Below, in pieces: positions 6,899-14,921 of a stretch of 58,204 nt of DNA (positions are counted from its first letter, which is position 1; each line of letters begins with the position of its first letter). The DNA comes from an uncultured Oscillospiraceae bacterium. Lineage in GTDB: Bacteria > Bacillota > Clostridia > Oscillospirales > Oscillospiraceae. The notes under the pieces are model-generated. The model was not told the origin of the DNA and did no database searches. It saw nothing but the letters and a program-made list of their open reading frames with translations. The translations under genes and the position numbers were made by a program. The stretch is taken from assembly GCA_934654755.1 (NCBI GenBank), contig CAKUGQ010000016.1:1-58204 (forward strand). The letters run 5' to 3'.

Positions 6899-9493
6899 AT
6901 GGCTGAAAACGGTAACGGGTATGCGGCAGTTGATCCATGCGATGTTTCCCTTTTTGACGGGAAAACCGCTCAGATGATCGGCTACCGACTTCTGAGCTTC
7001 TTTGTCTGCGTGATTACATTGGGGATCGCATATCCATGGATGCACTGCATGATGCAGCGTTGGGAGACAAAGCACACCATAATCAACGGCAGACGATTGA
7101 CCTTTGACGGTTCCGGTGCACAGTTGATCGGGAAATACCTGCTGTGGGTGTTTCTGACCATCATTACCCTTGGAATTTACGGAATCTGGCTTGGCCTCGG
7201 TGTCAAAAAATGGACGGTGAAGCACACAAGGTATGCCGATGAATCGGAGCCGATTGAGAGCCGGTTTTCCGGTGGGCCGGGAGGTTTCCTTGGTGTTCAT
7301 CTGCTGGCATTCCTGTTTACGCTTGTGACATTCGGGATCGGACGTGCGTGGGCAGAGAAGAACGTGCTGAAATGGGAGGCTAAGCATACGCATATCGGAG
7401 GCAGCCCGATGGTTTTCAACGGTTCCGGTGGGCAGCTGTTTGTCAAATATCTGCTTTTTGTTCTGCTGACACCCATTACGCTCGGCATCTATGCTCTCTT
7501 TTTCCCGGTGAAACTGCTCCGGTGGCGTGTTGCCCACACGCAAGCGCGTTACAGGACTCCCGAGATTCGGGAAAAGGCAAGAGCGCATGAGTCCGGTGCT
7601 ACGCAGGACTATGCAAAATACCGACTTGCGGGGAACGACCGGGAGCTTGCGGCGGTAAAGAGCGGTTTCTCCGGCAGGGAAGACGTGCAGGAACTGGAAC
7701 GTATGGTCGCGAAGGACAATCCCTACGCCGCGTACGGTCTCGCCGTCCTGCTGAAGGGAGATGCACCGGCCTTTGAGGGCAGGGCGCTGGAGCTGCTGGA
7801 ATGTGCGGCAGGGGCAAAATACTACCCTGCGTTGCTGGCACTTGCCGGACAGCAGTCCGGTGAACAGGCACTCCACACGCTGACCGACGCCGCAAAAAAC
7901 GGAAGCGCGGAAGCCTGCTGGATACTTGCCGACAGACTCGGGAAAACCGGGGCCGACGAGGAGGCTGCATACTGGTTCCGGATTGCCCTTGACTGGGAGT
8001 ACCCGGAGGCAATGGCACACGCCGAGGATTATCATGCACTGCTTGAAAAAATTGCGCTTAAACTCTCGGAAGGAAGCCCCGCTCCGCGGGAAAAGCAGGA
8101 AAAGCAGGAGAAGGGGAAGGCCGGGCGGATTGCGGTAACGGTGCTGCTGCTGATTGCAGGCGCCGCAGTCGTTTTTGCCATGATCCGCTGGGGCGGTTCG
8201 TGGGGCAACAACCGCCCGCCGGAAAACATTCCGGGGAAATCCGAGCCGACGGTGCCTACAGAGCCGACCCGGGAGCTTGCGAAGGTGACTGTGGAAAGAG
8301 AGCTTCCCCCGGAGCGTATCGGCGGCAGGCCGGCGTGGCTTCGCCGACCGGATACCTCGAGTATCGACTATGTGCTCGGGTCAAATGCCTTCTGCTATAC
8401 CACGGAGACTTCCTGCTATCTCTATGTGACATTCGGCACTGCGGAGACCGATACGCTGTATTTGTCGGATGATAACGGTTGGAAGAGTGAGCCGCTCACC
8501 AACGGCGTTCTATGCATCGAGTATCCTGCCGATTCACCGGATTTCCGGGGATTGTACGTGGAGACGGAGCATGGAGAACGGAAATTCCATAGCTTTGCGG
8601 TTCTGACGGGCAACCTTGACGACCTGAACCGATGGATCGAGGGAAAGGCGTATCCCTTTGACCCGGAAATGAGTGTTTATGGGCGGCTTCTCGGCGCATG
8701 GACAACCTGGCGCTATGACGGCGAGGATCAAATTGAATCGGATGAGTTCATATTTTATGAGGATGGCAGATACTCGTGGAGCGCAGGCTTGTACACTCTG
8801 ATTACGGACACCCAGGGTGTTGACTACCTGACGCGTATTGACGGAAAGTACTGGCTGCACGGCGGCGGAACCGGTGGGGATGGAGAATACATTATCTCCA
8901 ATTCCGACGGAACCTTGAATCTTTACGGTATCTCTGCGACGGATGGTCAACCGACTAAACAGGGGTGTTTTTGGTTCTGGTTTGAAGGCGATGTACTGAT
9001 GTTGAAAAACGTTTTCACGGATGAGGTGCGCGCTTTTGAGCACCGCTCCGGACCGGGAGAACCGCTTGCGGAGCTACCGGATCCCTCTGTCGAGTATCCC
9101 GAGATGTGGCGCACGGAGCTGCAAAACCGATGGGTGAATTACTATGATGTATCCGATGCGGTGCTGCAGGTTGATGAGCTGGTGCTCCGCCCGGATATGA
9201 CCTGGAGCCGCGGCTGGGTCGAATATACGGCGCGGGAGGACGGATACGGGGAATATGCATACAATTGCAAAACATGGGATATCACTGCCAGCAGCGGCAG
9301 ACAGGGAACATATACCTTCGGCCCGTACGGCGACCTGACGCTTTTTCTGCACGCCGATGCGGATATGCAGTTCGGGGAGGCACTCGACGAAGTTTACTGG
9401 GTGATCCGAGAATCGACTGGTATCGTATTGTATCGGATAGTGGACGGAACGATCGATCGATCTGCGGTGATACGCTATGAAAATTGGGAATGA
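6899..9493 (+). CDS. Multi-domain membrane protein: four DUF898-like repeats, Sel1-like region, TM anchor, large C-terminal domain
   Basis: 864 aa with a layout I do not recognise as one named family. Residues 19-214 hold four ~50-residue units, each ending in a W-x(2)-KHT-like signature (ETKHT 56-60, TVKHT 106-110, EAKHT 160-164, VAHTQ 211-215) and each with a hydrophobic helix containing a T-L/F-GI motif; this is DUF898 (YjgN-like) character. Residues ~235-385 look like Sel1/TPR helices (YAAYGLAVLLKGDA, EACWILADRLGKTGADEEAAYWF). A charged linker and one membrane helix (about 410-429) follow, then a Pro/Thr linker and a ~420-residue beta-rich domain with repeated aromatic, glycine and aspartate motifs (GRLLGAWTTWRYDGED, QNRWVNYYDVSD) that recalls lipocalin-like or DUF5640-type domains. 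The start has GAGG seven bases upstream. The stop overlaps gluQ by 17 bases. Confidence 0.75.
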   Translation: MAENGNGYAAVDPCDVSLFDGKTAQMIGYRLLSFFVCVITLGIAYPWMHCMMQRWETKHTIINGRRLTFDGSGAQLIGKYLLWVFLTIITLGIYGIWLGLGVKKWTVKHTRYADESEPIESRFSGGPGGFLGVHLLAFLFTLVTFGIGRAWAEKNVLKWEAKHTHIGGSPMVFNGSGGQLFVKYLLFVLLTPITLGIYALFFPVKLLRWRVAHTQARYRTPEIREKARAHESGATQDYAKYRLAGNDRELAAVKSGFSGREDVQELERMVAKDNPYAAYGLAVLLKGDAPAFEGRALELLECAAGAKYYPALLALAGQQSGEQALHTLTDAAKNGSAEACWILADRLGKTGADEEAAYWFRIALDWEYPEAMAHAEDYHALLEKIALKLSEGSPAPREKQEKQEKGKAGRIAVTVLLLIAGAAVVFAMIRWGGSWGNNRPPENIPGKSEPTVPTEPTRELAKVTVERELPPERIGGRPAWLRRPDTSSIDYVLGSNAFCYTTETSCYLYVTFGTAETDTLYLSDDNGWKSEPLTNGVLCIEYPADSPDFRGLYVETEHGERKFHSFAVLTGNLDDLNRWIEGKAYPFDPEMSVYGRLLGAWTTWRYDGEDQIESDEFIFYEDGRYSWSAGLYTLITDTQGVDYLTRIDGKYWLHGGGTGGDGEYIISNSDGTLNLYGISATDGQPTKQGCFWFWFEGDVLMLKNVFTDEVRAFEHRSGPGEPLAELPDPSVEYPEMWRTELQNRWVNYYDVSDAVLQVDELVLRPDMTWSRGWVEYTAREDGYGEYAYNCKTWDITASSGRQGTYTFGPYGDLTLFLHADADMQFGEALDEVYWVIRESTGIVLYRIVDGTIDRSAVIRYENWE

Positions 9494-10439
9494 ATCAGAA
9501 ATTTCTGACGGGACCGCTCCGACCGCTCCTGCGGTTGGCCGCTTCGCGCCCAGTCCCTCGGGACGAATGCATTTGGGGAACGTGTTTACGGCGCTGCTCG
9601 CGTGGCTTTCCGTCCGTGCGGCGAACGGCGTCATGCTCCTGCGCGTCGAAGACCTGGATCCGGATCGCTCCAAACCGGAATATATTGCGGCGCTTCGGGA
9701 TGATCTTCGCTGGCTTGGCTTGGACTGGGATGCGGAAATGCCGTTGCAGAGCACGCGCACTGAGGCATATCGCGGGGCGTTTGAACGCCTGAGCGCAGAC
9801 ATATATCCCTGCTATTGCTCCCGTGCAGAGCTGCACGCCGCCTCCGCACCGCACGCCTCGGACGGGGAAACGATCTATTCCGGCACCTGCCGCGGCCTGA
9901 CCGATGCCCGGCGTAAAGAAAAGACGCGCCCTCCGGCGTGGCGAATCCGTGTGCCCGATGAAACGGTCGCATTTACCGACGGCGTGTTCGGGCCGGTTTC
10001 ACAGAACCTGGCACGGGAGTGCGGCGATTTCATTTTGCGGCGCTCGGATGGCGTATATGCATACCAGCTTGCCGTCGTTTGCGATGACGCGTTTGGCGGC
10101 GTTACACAGGTGGTTCGCGGTGCGGATCTGCTCGGCTCGACCCCCAGACAGCTCTGGCTGTATCATAAGCTGAGCCTGACGCCGCCGTCCTACTGCCATG
10201 TGCCTTTGCTGGTCGCACCGGACGGGCGAAGACTCAGCAAACGGGACCATGATCTGGAGCTGTCGCACCTACGCGACACGTTCTCGGCGGAACAGATTAT
10301 CGGCTCTTTGGGCTACCTTAGCGGTATTTTACCATATGCTGTAAAAATTTCGGCACAAGAGCTGATTTCGGAGTTTTCGTGGGAAAAGATCGGGACGCAG
10401 CCGGTTTGTGTTTACGACTTCGACAAATTTTTTCCGTAA
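9477..10439 (+). CDS. gluQ: Glutamyl-Q tRNA(Asp) synthetase
   Basis: 320 aa, a glutamyl-tRNA-synthetase catalytic core without the anticodon-binding domain, the defining shape of GluQ-RS (YadB). The class I motifs are PSGRMHLGN (HIGH-like) and RLSKRD (KMSKS-like); a zinc site is suggested by CYCSRAEL and YSGTCRG. The enzyme attaches glutamate to the queuosine at position 34 of tRNA(Asp). It begins inside the last codons of the DUF898-repeat gene (17-bp overlap) and has no strong Shine-Dalgarno, so translation is probably coupled. Two other queuosine genes (tgt, queA) are elsewhere in the window. The C-terminal ~40 residues are degenerate compared with the Escherichia coli enzyme. Confidence 0.88.
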   Translation: MKIGNESEISDGTAPTAPAVGRFAPSPSGRMHLGNVFTALLAWLSVRAANGVMLLRVEDLDPDRSKPEYIAALRDDLRWLGLDWDAEMPLQSTRTEAYRGAFERLSADIYPCYCSRAELHAASAPHASDGETIYSGTCRGLTDARRKEKTRPPAWRIRVPDETVAFTDGVFGPVSQNLARECGDFILRRSDGVYAYQLAVVCDDAFGGVTQVVRGADLLGSTPRQLWLYHKLSLTPPSYCHVPLLVAPDGRRLSKRDHDLELSHLRDTFSAEQIIGSLGYLSGILPYAVKISAQELISEFSWEKIGTQPVCVYDFDKFFP

Positions 10440-10455
10440 TTCCAGGGTCAATCGC

Positions 10456-10483
10456 TTGCATTCTTCCGTATATATGTTATAAT
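10456..10483 (+). promoter_or_regulatory. Promoter for nfnAB
   Basis: TTGCAT at 10456-10461, 16-bp spacer, TATAAT at 10478-10483 with an extended TGT before it. A short hairpin, GGAGG (10501-10505) with CCTCC (10512-10516), lies in the leader just before the translation start. Confidence 0.65.
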
Positions 10484-10533
10484 ACGCTCGGAGTAAGATT
10501 GGAGGCTATGCCCTCCGCGAAAGGATGGATACC

Positions 10534-11388
10534 ATGTTCAAGATCGTTCGCAAGAAGGAATTGAACTCCGCAGTTACACTGCTGGAGATAGAGGCTCCCT
10601 TCGTTGCAAAAAAGGCTCAGGCCGGACAGTTCATTATTTTCCGCATTGATGAGTGCGGAGAGCGTGTGCCGCTGACCATTGCCGGCTATGACCGCGAAAA
10701 GGGCACCGTTACGATCATTTTCCAGAAGGTTGGCCTTTCCACCAAGATGCTCGGCTCATTGAACGTCGGTGACTGCATTCGCGACTTTGTCGGCCCGCTG
10801 GGTCATCCCACCCATACCGAGGGCTTGAAGCGCGTCTGCGTCGTCGGCGGCGGTGTCGGCTGCGCCATTGCGCTGCCCTCAGCGCAGGCCTTTAAGGAAG
10901 CCGGCTGCGAGGTCGATGTGATTGTCGGATTCCGCAATAAGGACATCGTCATTCTTGAGGACGAATTCCGTGCGTGCAGCGATAACCTGTACTTAATGAC
11001 CGACGACGGCTCCTACGGTGAGCACGGCTTTGTTACCGTAAAGCTCCAGCAGCTCCTTGAAGCCGGGACGCAGTACGATGAGGTGCTGGCCATCGGTCCG
11101 GTGCCTATGATGAAGTTTGTCTGCAAGACTACCGAGCCGTTTGGAGTCAAGACGCTGGTTTCGCTCAATCCGATCATGGTTGACGGCACCGGTATGTGCG
11201 GCGGCTGCCGCGTTACCGTAGGCGGCGAAGTGAAATTTGCCTGTGTCGACGGACCGGATTTCGACGGTCATCAGGTTGATTTCGCAGAGCTGATGAACCG
11301 AAACGGTGTCTATCGCGATCAGGAACAGCAGGATGAGAAGGATCATATCTGCCGTGTCGAAACGATCGGCAAGAAGCTGATCCCGTAA
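10534..11388 (+). CDS. nfnA: NfnA: ferredoxin-NADP+ oxidoreductase small subunit (DHODH-type FAD/NAD/[2Fe-2S] protein)
   Basis: About 284 aa from ATG 10534, chosen because AGGA lies eight bases upstream; an ATG at 10525 overlaps that site. FAD-binding motif RVPLTI near residue 45, NAD-binding glycine motif CVVGGGVGCAIALP near residue 107, and a C-terminal [2Fe-2S] cysteine set MCGGCRV...KFACVDGPDFDGH. This is the dihydroorotate-dehydrogenase electron-transfer (PyrK) type. Followed 13 bases later by a glutamate-synthase-small-subunit homologue, the arrangement of NfnAB, the cytoplasmic complex that couples ferredoxin and NADH oxidation to NADP+ reduction by flavin-based bifurcation. Alternative reading: a SudBA-type sulfide dehydrogenase; the same fold is used there. 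Confidence 0.85.
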   Translation: MFKIVRKKELNSAVTLLEIEAPFVAKKAQAGQFIIFRIDECGERVPLTIAGYDREKGTVTIIFQKVGLSTKMLGSLNVGDCIRDFVGPLGHPTHTEGLKRVCVVGGGVGCAIALPSAQAFKEAGCEVDVIVGFRNKDIVILEDEFRACSDNLYLMTDDGSYGEHGFVTVKLQQLLEAGTQYDEVLAIGPVPMMKFVCKTTEPFGVKTLVSLNPIMVDGTGMCGGCRVTVGGEVKFACVDGPDFDGHQVDFAELMNRNGVYRDQEQQDEKDHICRVETIGKKLIP

Positions 11389-11401
11389 GGAGGGTGTTGA
11401 T

Positions 11402-12784
11402 ATGCCGAATATGACGATGACAAAGACTCCGATGCCGGAGCAGGAAGCAAACGTCCGTAATAAGAATTTTAAGGAAGTATCCCTGGGCTACACGCCCGAA
11501 ATGGCGATTGAGGAAGCAAAGCGCTGCCTGCACTGCAAGACACCGCACTGCGTCGAAGGCTGCCCGGTCAATATCCATATTCCCGAGTTTATCGGCAAGG
11601 TTGCCGAGGGGGATTTTGCCGCTGCCTATGAGATCATCACCGATACAAACAATCTGCCTGCACTGTCCGGTCGTGTCTGCCCGCAGGAATCCCAGTGTGA
11701 AAGTAAGTGCGTGCGCGGTGTTAAGGGCGAGCCGGTTGCCATCGGGCGTCTCGAGCGCTTCGTTGCCGACTGGTATCGTGAAAATGTGAATAAAATGCCC
11801 GAAAAACCGCAGTCTAACGGCATCAAGGTCGCCGTTGTCGGCTCCGGCCCTGCCGGTCTGACCTGTGCGGGTGAGCTTGCCAAGAAGGGCTATGAGGTTT
11901 CGATTTTTGAGGCGTTGCACACCGCCGGCGGCGTGCTGGTTTACGGCATTCCCGAATTCCGTCTGCCGAAGGCTATCGTTGCCAATGAGGTAAAGAAACT
12001 CGAGGCAATGGGTGTTGAGGTCATGACGAACATGGTCATCGGTAAGGTTCTGTCCGTCGACGAACTGTTTGAAATGGGCTTCAAGGCTGTGTTTGTCGGC
12101 TCCGGCGCCGGTCTGCCTATGTTTATGCATATCCCCGGTGAAGCGCTCAAGGGTGTTATGTCCGCAAATGAGTATCTGACCCGTATCAACCTTATGAAAG
12201 CATATACCGAGCAGAGCGACACACCGGTGATCGTGTCCAAGGCTGTCGCCGTTGTTGGCGGTGGTAACGTTGCAATGGATGCCGCGCGCTGCGCGAAGCG
12301 ACTCGGTGCCGAGCATGTGTATATCGTCTATCGGCGCGGCGAGGCGGAGATGCCTGCCCGTCTGGAGGAGCTGCACCACGCCAAGGAAGAAGGAATTGAG
12401 CTGTGCGTTCTTTGTAACCCGACGAAGATCCTTGACGACGGCAACGGCCGCGTCGGCGCGATGGAGTGTATTCGTATGGAGCTTGGCGAGCCGGACGCAT
12501 CCGGCCGTCGCCGCCCTGTGGAAATTCCCGGCAGCGAGTTCCAGCTCGCAGTCGATACCGTTATTATGGCGTTAGGTACTTCTCCGAACCCGCTCATCCG
12601 TTCCACTACACCTGGTCTGGAAACGAATAAGAAGGGCTGCCTTGTCGTCAACGAGGAAAACATGACCACCCGTGAGGGTGTCTATGCCGGTGGCGATGCC
12701 GTAACCGGCGCAGCTACCGTTATTCTGGCAATGGGGGCCGGCAAAAAGGCTGCCGCCGCCATTGATGCCAGCTTCCACAAATAA
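11402..12784 (+). CDS. nfnB: NfnB: glutamate-synthase-small-subunit-like NADPH oxidoreductase
   Basis: 460 aa, commonly annotated GltA/NADPH-dependent glutamate synthase small subunit. N-terminal iron-sulfur clusters: CLHCKTPHCVEGC (Cys 42, 45, 50, 54) and CPQESQCESKC (~100). Then an FAD Rossmann fold VAVVGSGPAGLTCAGE and an NADP-binding one VAVVGGGNVAMDAARC, ending in GDAVTGAATVILAMGAGKKAA. No large GltB subunit is nearby and the NfnA partner directly precedes it, so the bifurcating transhydrogenase is the better assignment than glutamate synthase. Strong AAGGAGGG site before ATG 11402. Ends at a clear terminator. Confidence 0.85.
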   Translation: MPNMTMTKTPMPEQEANVRNKNFKEVSLGYTPEMAIEEAKRCLHCKTPHCVEGCPVNIHIPEFIGKVAEGDFAAAYEIITDTNNLPALSGRVCPQESQCESKCVRGVKGEPVAIGRLERFVADWYRENVNKMPEKPQSNGIKVAVVGSGPAGLTCAGELAKKGYEVSIFEALHTAGGVLVYGIPEFRLPKAIVANEVKKLEAMGVEVMTNMVIGKVLSVDELFEMGFKAVFVGSGAGLPMFMHIPGEALKGVMSANEYLTRINLMKAYTEQSDTPVIVSKAVAVVGGGNVAMDAARCAKRLGAEHVYIVYRRGEAEMPARLEELHHAKEEGIELCVLCNPTKILDDGNGRVGAMECIRMELGEPDASGRRRPVEIPGSEFQLAVDTVIMALGTSPNPLIRSTTPGLETNKKGCLVVNEENMTTREGVYAGGDAVTGAATVILAMGAGKKAAAAIDASFHK

Positions 12785-12833
12785 ACTGTCTATTGCGAAT
12801 GGCTTTGTGCCGGACGCAGAATCGGTTGAAATC

Positions 12834-12876
12834 GCACCCTCGACGGGCATTTGTCCGGTCGAGGGTGCTTTTCTTT
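12834..12876 (+). terminator. Intrinsic terminator after nfnAB
   Basis: Eleven-bp stem GCACCCTCGAC (12834-12844) with GTCGAGGGTGC (12858-12868) followed by TTTTCTTT. Confidence 0.85.
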
Positions 12877-12953
12877 GACAGCGTTTCGAGCTTTTGACAC
12901 GAACATCGGGGTATAAAGAGCGCAAGGTCGCTCCATAATTTGATTGACGAAGC

Positions 12954-12987
12954 CTCTGCCGGCCGTGCGTCGGCAGAGCTATTTTTT
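12954..12987 (+). terminator. Terminator-like hairpin directly before the CBS gene ribosome-binding site
   Basis: CTCTGCCG (12954-12961) pairs with CGGCAGAG (12971-12978), then CTA and T6 at 12982-12987, immediately followed by GGAGG of the CBS gene. It has the form of an intrinsic terminator or attenuator inside the leader. I see no convincing alternative antiterminator stem. Confidence 0.5.
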
Positions 12988-12999
12988 GGAGGCGATTCA

Positions 13000-13431
13000 A
13001 TGAAGGTAAAAAACATTATGTCGGCCAATGTGGTTTCTGTCTCACCGGAGGAGAATATCGCCGTTGCGGCACGTCTGTTGTCGCGTCACAATCTCGGCGC
13101 ACTGCCCGTTTGCACAAAGGAGGGAAAGCTGCGTGGCTTGCTCACGGATCGGGACATTGTTCTTCGCTGCGTCGCGGCAGAAGATGAGGCAACGGGGACG
13201 AAGGTTTCGGAGATTATGACGCGAAGGATTATCAGCATTTCGCCGGAGGCGGATATTCATGAAGCGACCGAATTGATGGCTCGTGAGAAGATTCGCCGTC
13301 TCCCAGTGGAGGAGAACGGACGTCTTGTGGGAATGGTGTCACTTGGCGACGTTGCCAAAGTACCTGATTTTTCAATGGAGGCCGGTCAGGCGCTTTGCGA
13401 AATATCGTGGAATGTTCACCGCAAAAAATAA
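13000..13431 (+). CDS. CBS-domain-pair protein
   Basis: 143 aa consisting of two CBS domains: VKNIMSANVVSVSPEENIAVAA with LTDRDIVLR, then VSEIMTRRIISISPEADI with LPVEENGRLVGMVSLGDVA. CBS pairs bind adenine nucleotides or S-adenosylmethionine and act as energy sensors; stand-alone forms (YhcV/CBSX-like) have mostly unknown partners. ATG 13000 is chosen over an upstream ATG at 12940 because GGAGG precedes it at the right distance. The stop codon lies inside a 13-bp stem that terminates the opposing gene. Its leader carries the hairpin described above. Confidence 0.85.
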   Translation: MKVKNIMSANVVSVSPEENIAVAARLLSRHNLGALPVCTKEGKLRGLLTDRDIVLRCVAAEDEATGTKVSEIMTRRIISISPEADIHEATELMAREKIRRLPVEENGRLVGMVSLGDVAKVPDFSMEAGQALCEISWNVHRKK

Positions 13432-13462
13432 ACTGCATGAGGCATAAAGCCTCATGCAGTTT
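13423..13462. terminator. Terminator shared by CBS gene and M23 gene
   Basis: Perfect 13-bp stem AAACTGCATGAGG (13430-13442) with CCTCATGCAGTTT (13450-13462). On the minus strand it is followed by TATTTTTT, an excellent U tract; on the plus strand the tract is short. It overlaps the CBS stop codon. Confidence 0.8.
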
Positions 13463-13517
13463 GGCGCATTTCGTGCCGGAAACGGCTCTAAAAGGGGACG
13501 ACTTTCAGAACCGGAGA

Positions 13518-14726
13518 TCAGTTCGGGATTTGGATATAATCGGCCGGATCTACAGTGGAACCGTTGTAGAATACGCCGAAATGAAGGTGGTAGCCGGTGG
13601 CATAGACACCGGTCATGCCGACGTAGCCGATGATTTCACCCTGCTTCACGACCTGACCGACTTCGACGACGTACCGGGTCATATGTCCATAGTATGTGGA
13701 GTAGCCGTCACCGTGGTTAACAATAACATACTTTCCATACAGGTAAGAATCCACAACCCGTGTGACTTCACCGGTTTTGGCAGCATAAATAGGAGTACCG
13801 TAGTAGGCAGCAAGGTCAATTCCGTTATGGAAGCTGCCGCGTGCGCCGGTAATCGGGTCAGTACGGTAGCCGTACCTGGAAGAAACATAAGAAAAACCGC
13901 TGACATCGACGGGGAATATGAAACCCTGCTCGGAGACGAAGAAGTTTTCTTCGACATTCTTGGCGTCATTATAATCCTTTTCGAGTTGGGCGAGCTGCTC
14001 GGTCAGTTTATTTTCCTGCTCAATATTATTATTGATCAGGCTGTTAAGCAGAGAGCGGTTCTGATCCAATTCCGTCAAAAGCGCATCGGCTTCTGCACGT
14101 TTTGCGGACAATTCCTCCTGCTTCTCGGCCAATTCAGCATGCTTGATCTGTATTGCGGTTTTTTCCGCAGCAAGGGATGCCTTTGCATCCAGAACGGTAT
14201 TCGCCATCTCACGCAGCTCTTCAATCAGCTTCCGATCAGCCTTAGCTACCTCCTCGACCATAACGGAGCGGCTGAGAAGGTCGGAAAAACTGTTTGCCTG
14301 AAGCAATAGGGAGACATAGCCGGTCGTTTCATTTTCCTGCATTGCCCGAATGCGCTGACAGAAGGCCTCAAATAACTGCTCACGCTTTTGATACAGAGCG
14401 TCCAGTTCATTCTGCTTTTCCGCAATCAGAAGGTTATAGCGATGCAGCATCTGCTGTTCATTCTCGATCTCCTGGTGCAAAAGCTCAATCTCCTGATCGA
14501 GCAGGGCCTTTTTCATCGAAGCGGTGAAAAGCTGATCCCGATTGCTTGCAAACTGATTGCGAAGTTCTTCGGTCTGCTGTCTGAGTTTATCGCTCTTTTG
14601 CTGGAGCTTTTCAAGCTCGGCTTTGATATCGTCGGATGTATCAGCGGAACCGGTGAGCACGAAGCCGCAGGATATGGATGCAATCAGCACAAGGCTGAGC
14701 AGTATACGAATAAATCTGTTGCGCAT
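13518..14726 (-). CDS. M23 family metallopeptidase with N-terminal coiled coil (EnvC/NlpD-like), copy 1
   Basis: 402 aa secreted cell-wall enzyme. Signal peptide at residues 1-28 (RILLSLVLIASISCGFVLTG), a long coiled coil (about 30-250), then a LytM/M23 endopeptidase domain. Zinc ligands appear in SFHNGIDLA and YHLHFG, with the conserved GKYVIVNHGDGYSTYYGHM stretch, so the active site is intact. M23 enzymes cut peptide cross-links of peptidoglycan; the coiled coil plus M23 layout is used for cell separation or sporulation. It is paralogous to the next gene over its whole length. GGAGG lies before the ATG; own promoter and terminator. Confidence 0.9.
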   Translation of the reverse strand: MRNRFIRILLSLVLIASISCGFVLTGSADTSDDIKAELEKLQQKSDKLRQQTEELRNQFASNRDQLFTASMKKALLDQEIELLHQEIENEQQMLHRYNLLIAEKQNELDALYQKREQLFEAFCQRIRAMQENETTGYVSLLLQANSFSDLLSRSVMVEEVAKADRKLIEELREMANTVLDAKASLAAEKTAIQIKHAELAEKQEELSAKRAEADALLTELDQNRSLLNSLINNNIEQENKLTEQLAQLEKDYNDAKNVEENFFVSEQGFIFPVDVSGFSYVSSRYGYRTDPITGARGSFHNGIDLAAYYGTPIYAAKTGEVTRVVDSYLYGKYVIVNHGDGYSTYYGHMTRYVVEVGQVVKQGEIIGYVGMTGVYATGYHLHFGVFYNGSTVDPADYIQIPN

Positions 14727-14832
14727 TCGGGGCCTCCGAAGTAGTAAGGATTTCTATCTCTATCCCGGAAAGGATGACAGGGAAGAATACATTTTCCAGA
14801 AGAAAGGTTACAAACGGTTACAATTTGTAATT

Positions 14833-14861
14833 ATTGTATCACAGCGGATACAGAATTGCAA
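14833..14861 (-). promoter_or_regulatory. Promoter for M23 copy 1
   Basis: Minus strand: TTGCAA (14856-14861), 17-bp spacer, TACAAT (14833-14838) with extended TGA. It overlaps the upstream side of the terminator of M23 copy 2. Confidence 0.65.
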
Positions 14862-14872
14862 GTCTTTTTTGC

Positions 14873-14907
14873 AAAAAAATTCAGCCCATGATTGTTCATG
14901 GGCTGAA
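14873..14907 (-). terminator. Terminator after M23 copy 2
   Basis: Stem TTCAGCCCATGA (14880-14891) with TCATGGGCTGAA (14896-14907); on the minus strand it is followed by a T7 run (14873-14879). Confidence 0.85.
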
Positions 14908-14921
14908 AAAGAAACTTTGCG

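Noticed and set aside
6869..8035. 388-codon frame on the minus strand over the DUF898 repeats
   Set aside because: Antisense to the well-defined repeat array; its Cys/His-rich composition follows from the complementary codons.
11213..12379. 388-codon frame opposite nfnAB
   Set aside because: Shadow of two strongly supported redox genes with cluster motifs.
12894..12917. TTGACA followed by TATAAA upstream of the CBS gene
   Set aside because: Spacer is only 12 bp, too short for a normal sigma-A promoter; another TTGACA is 31 bp away.
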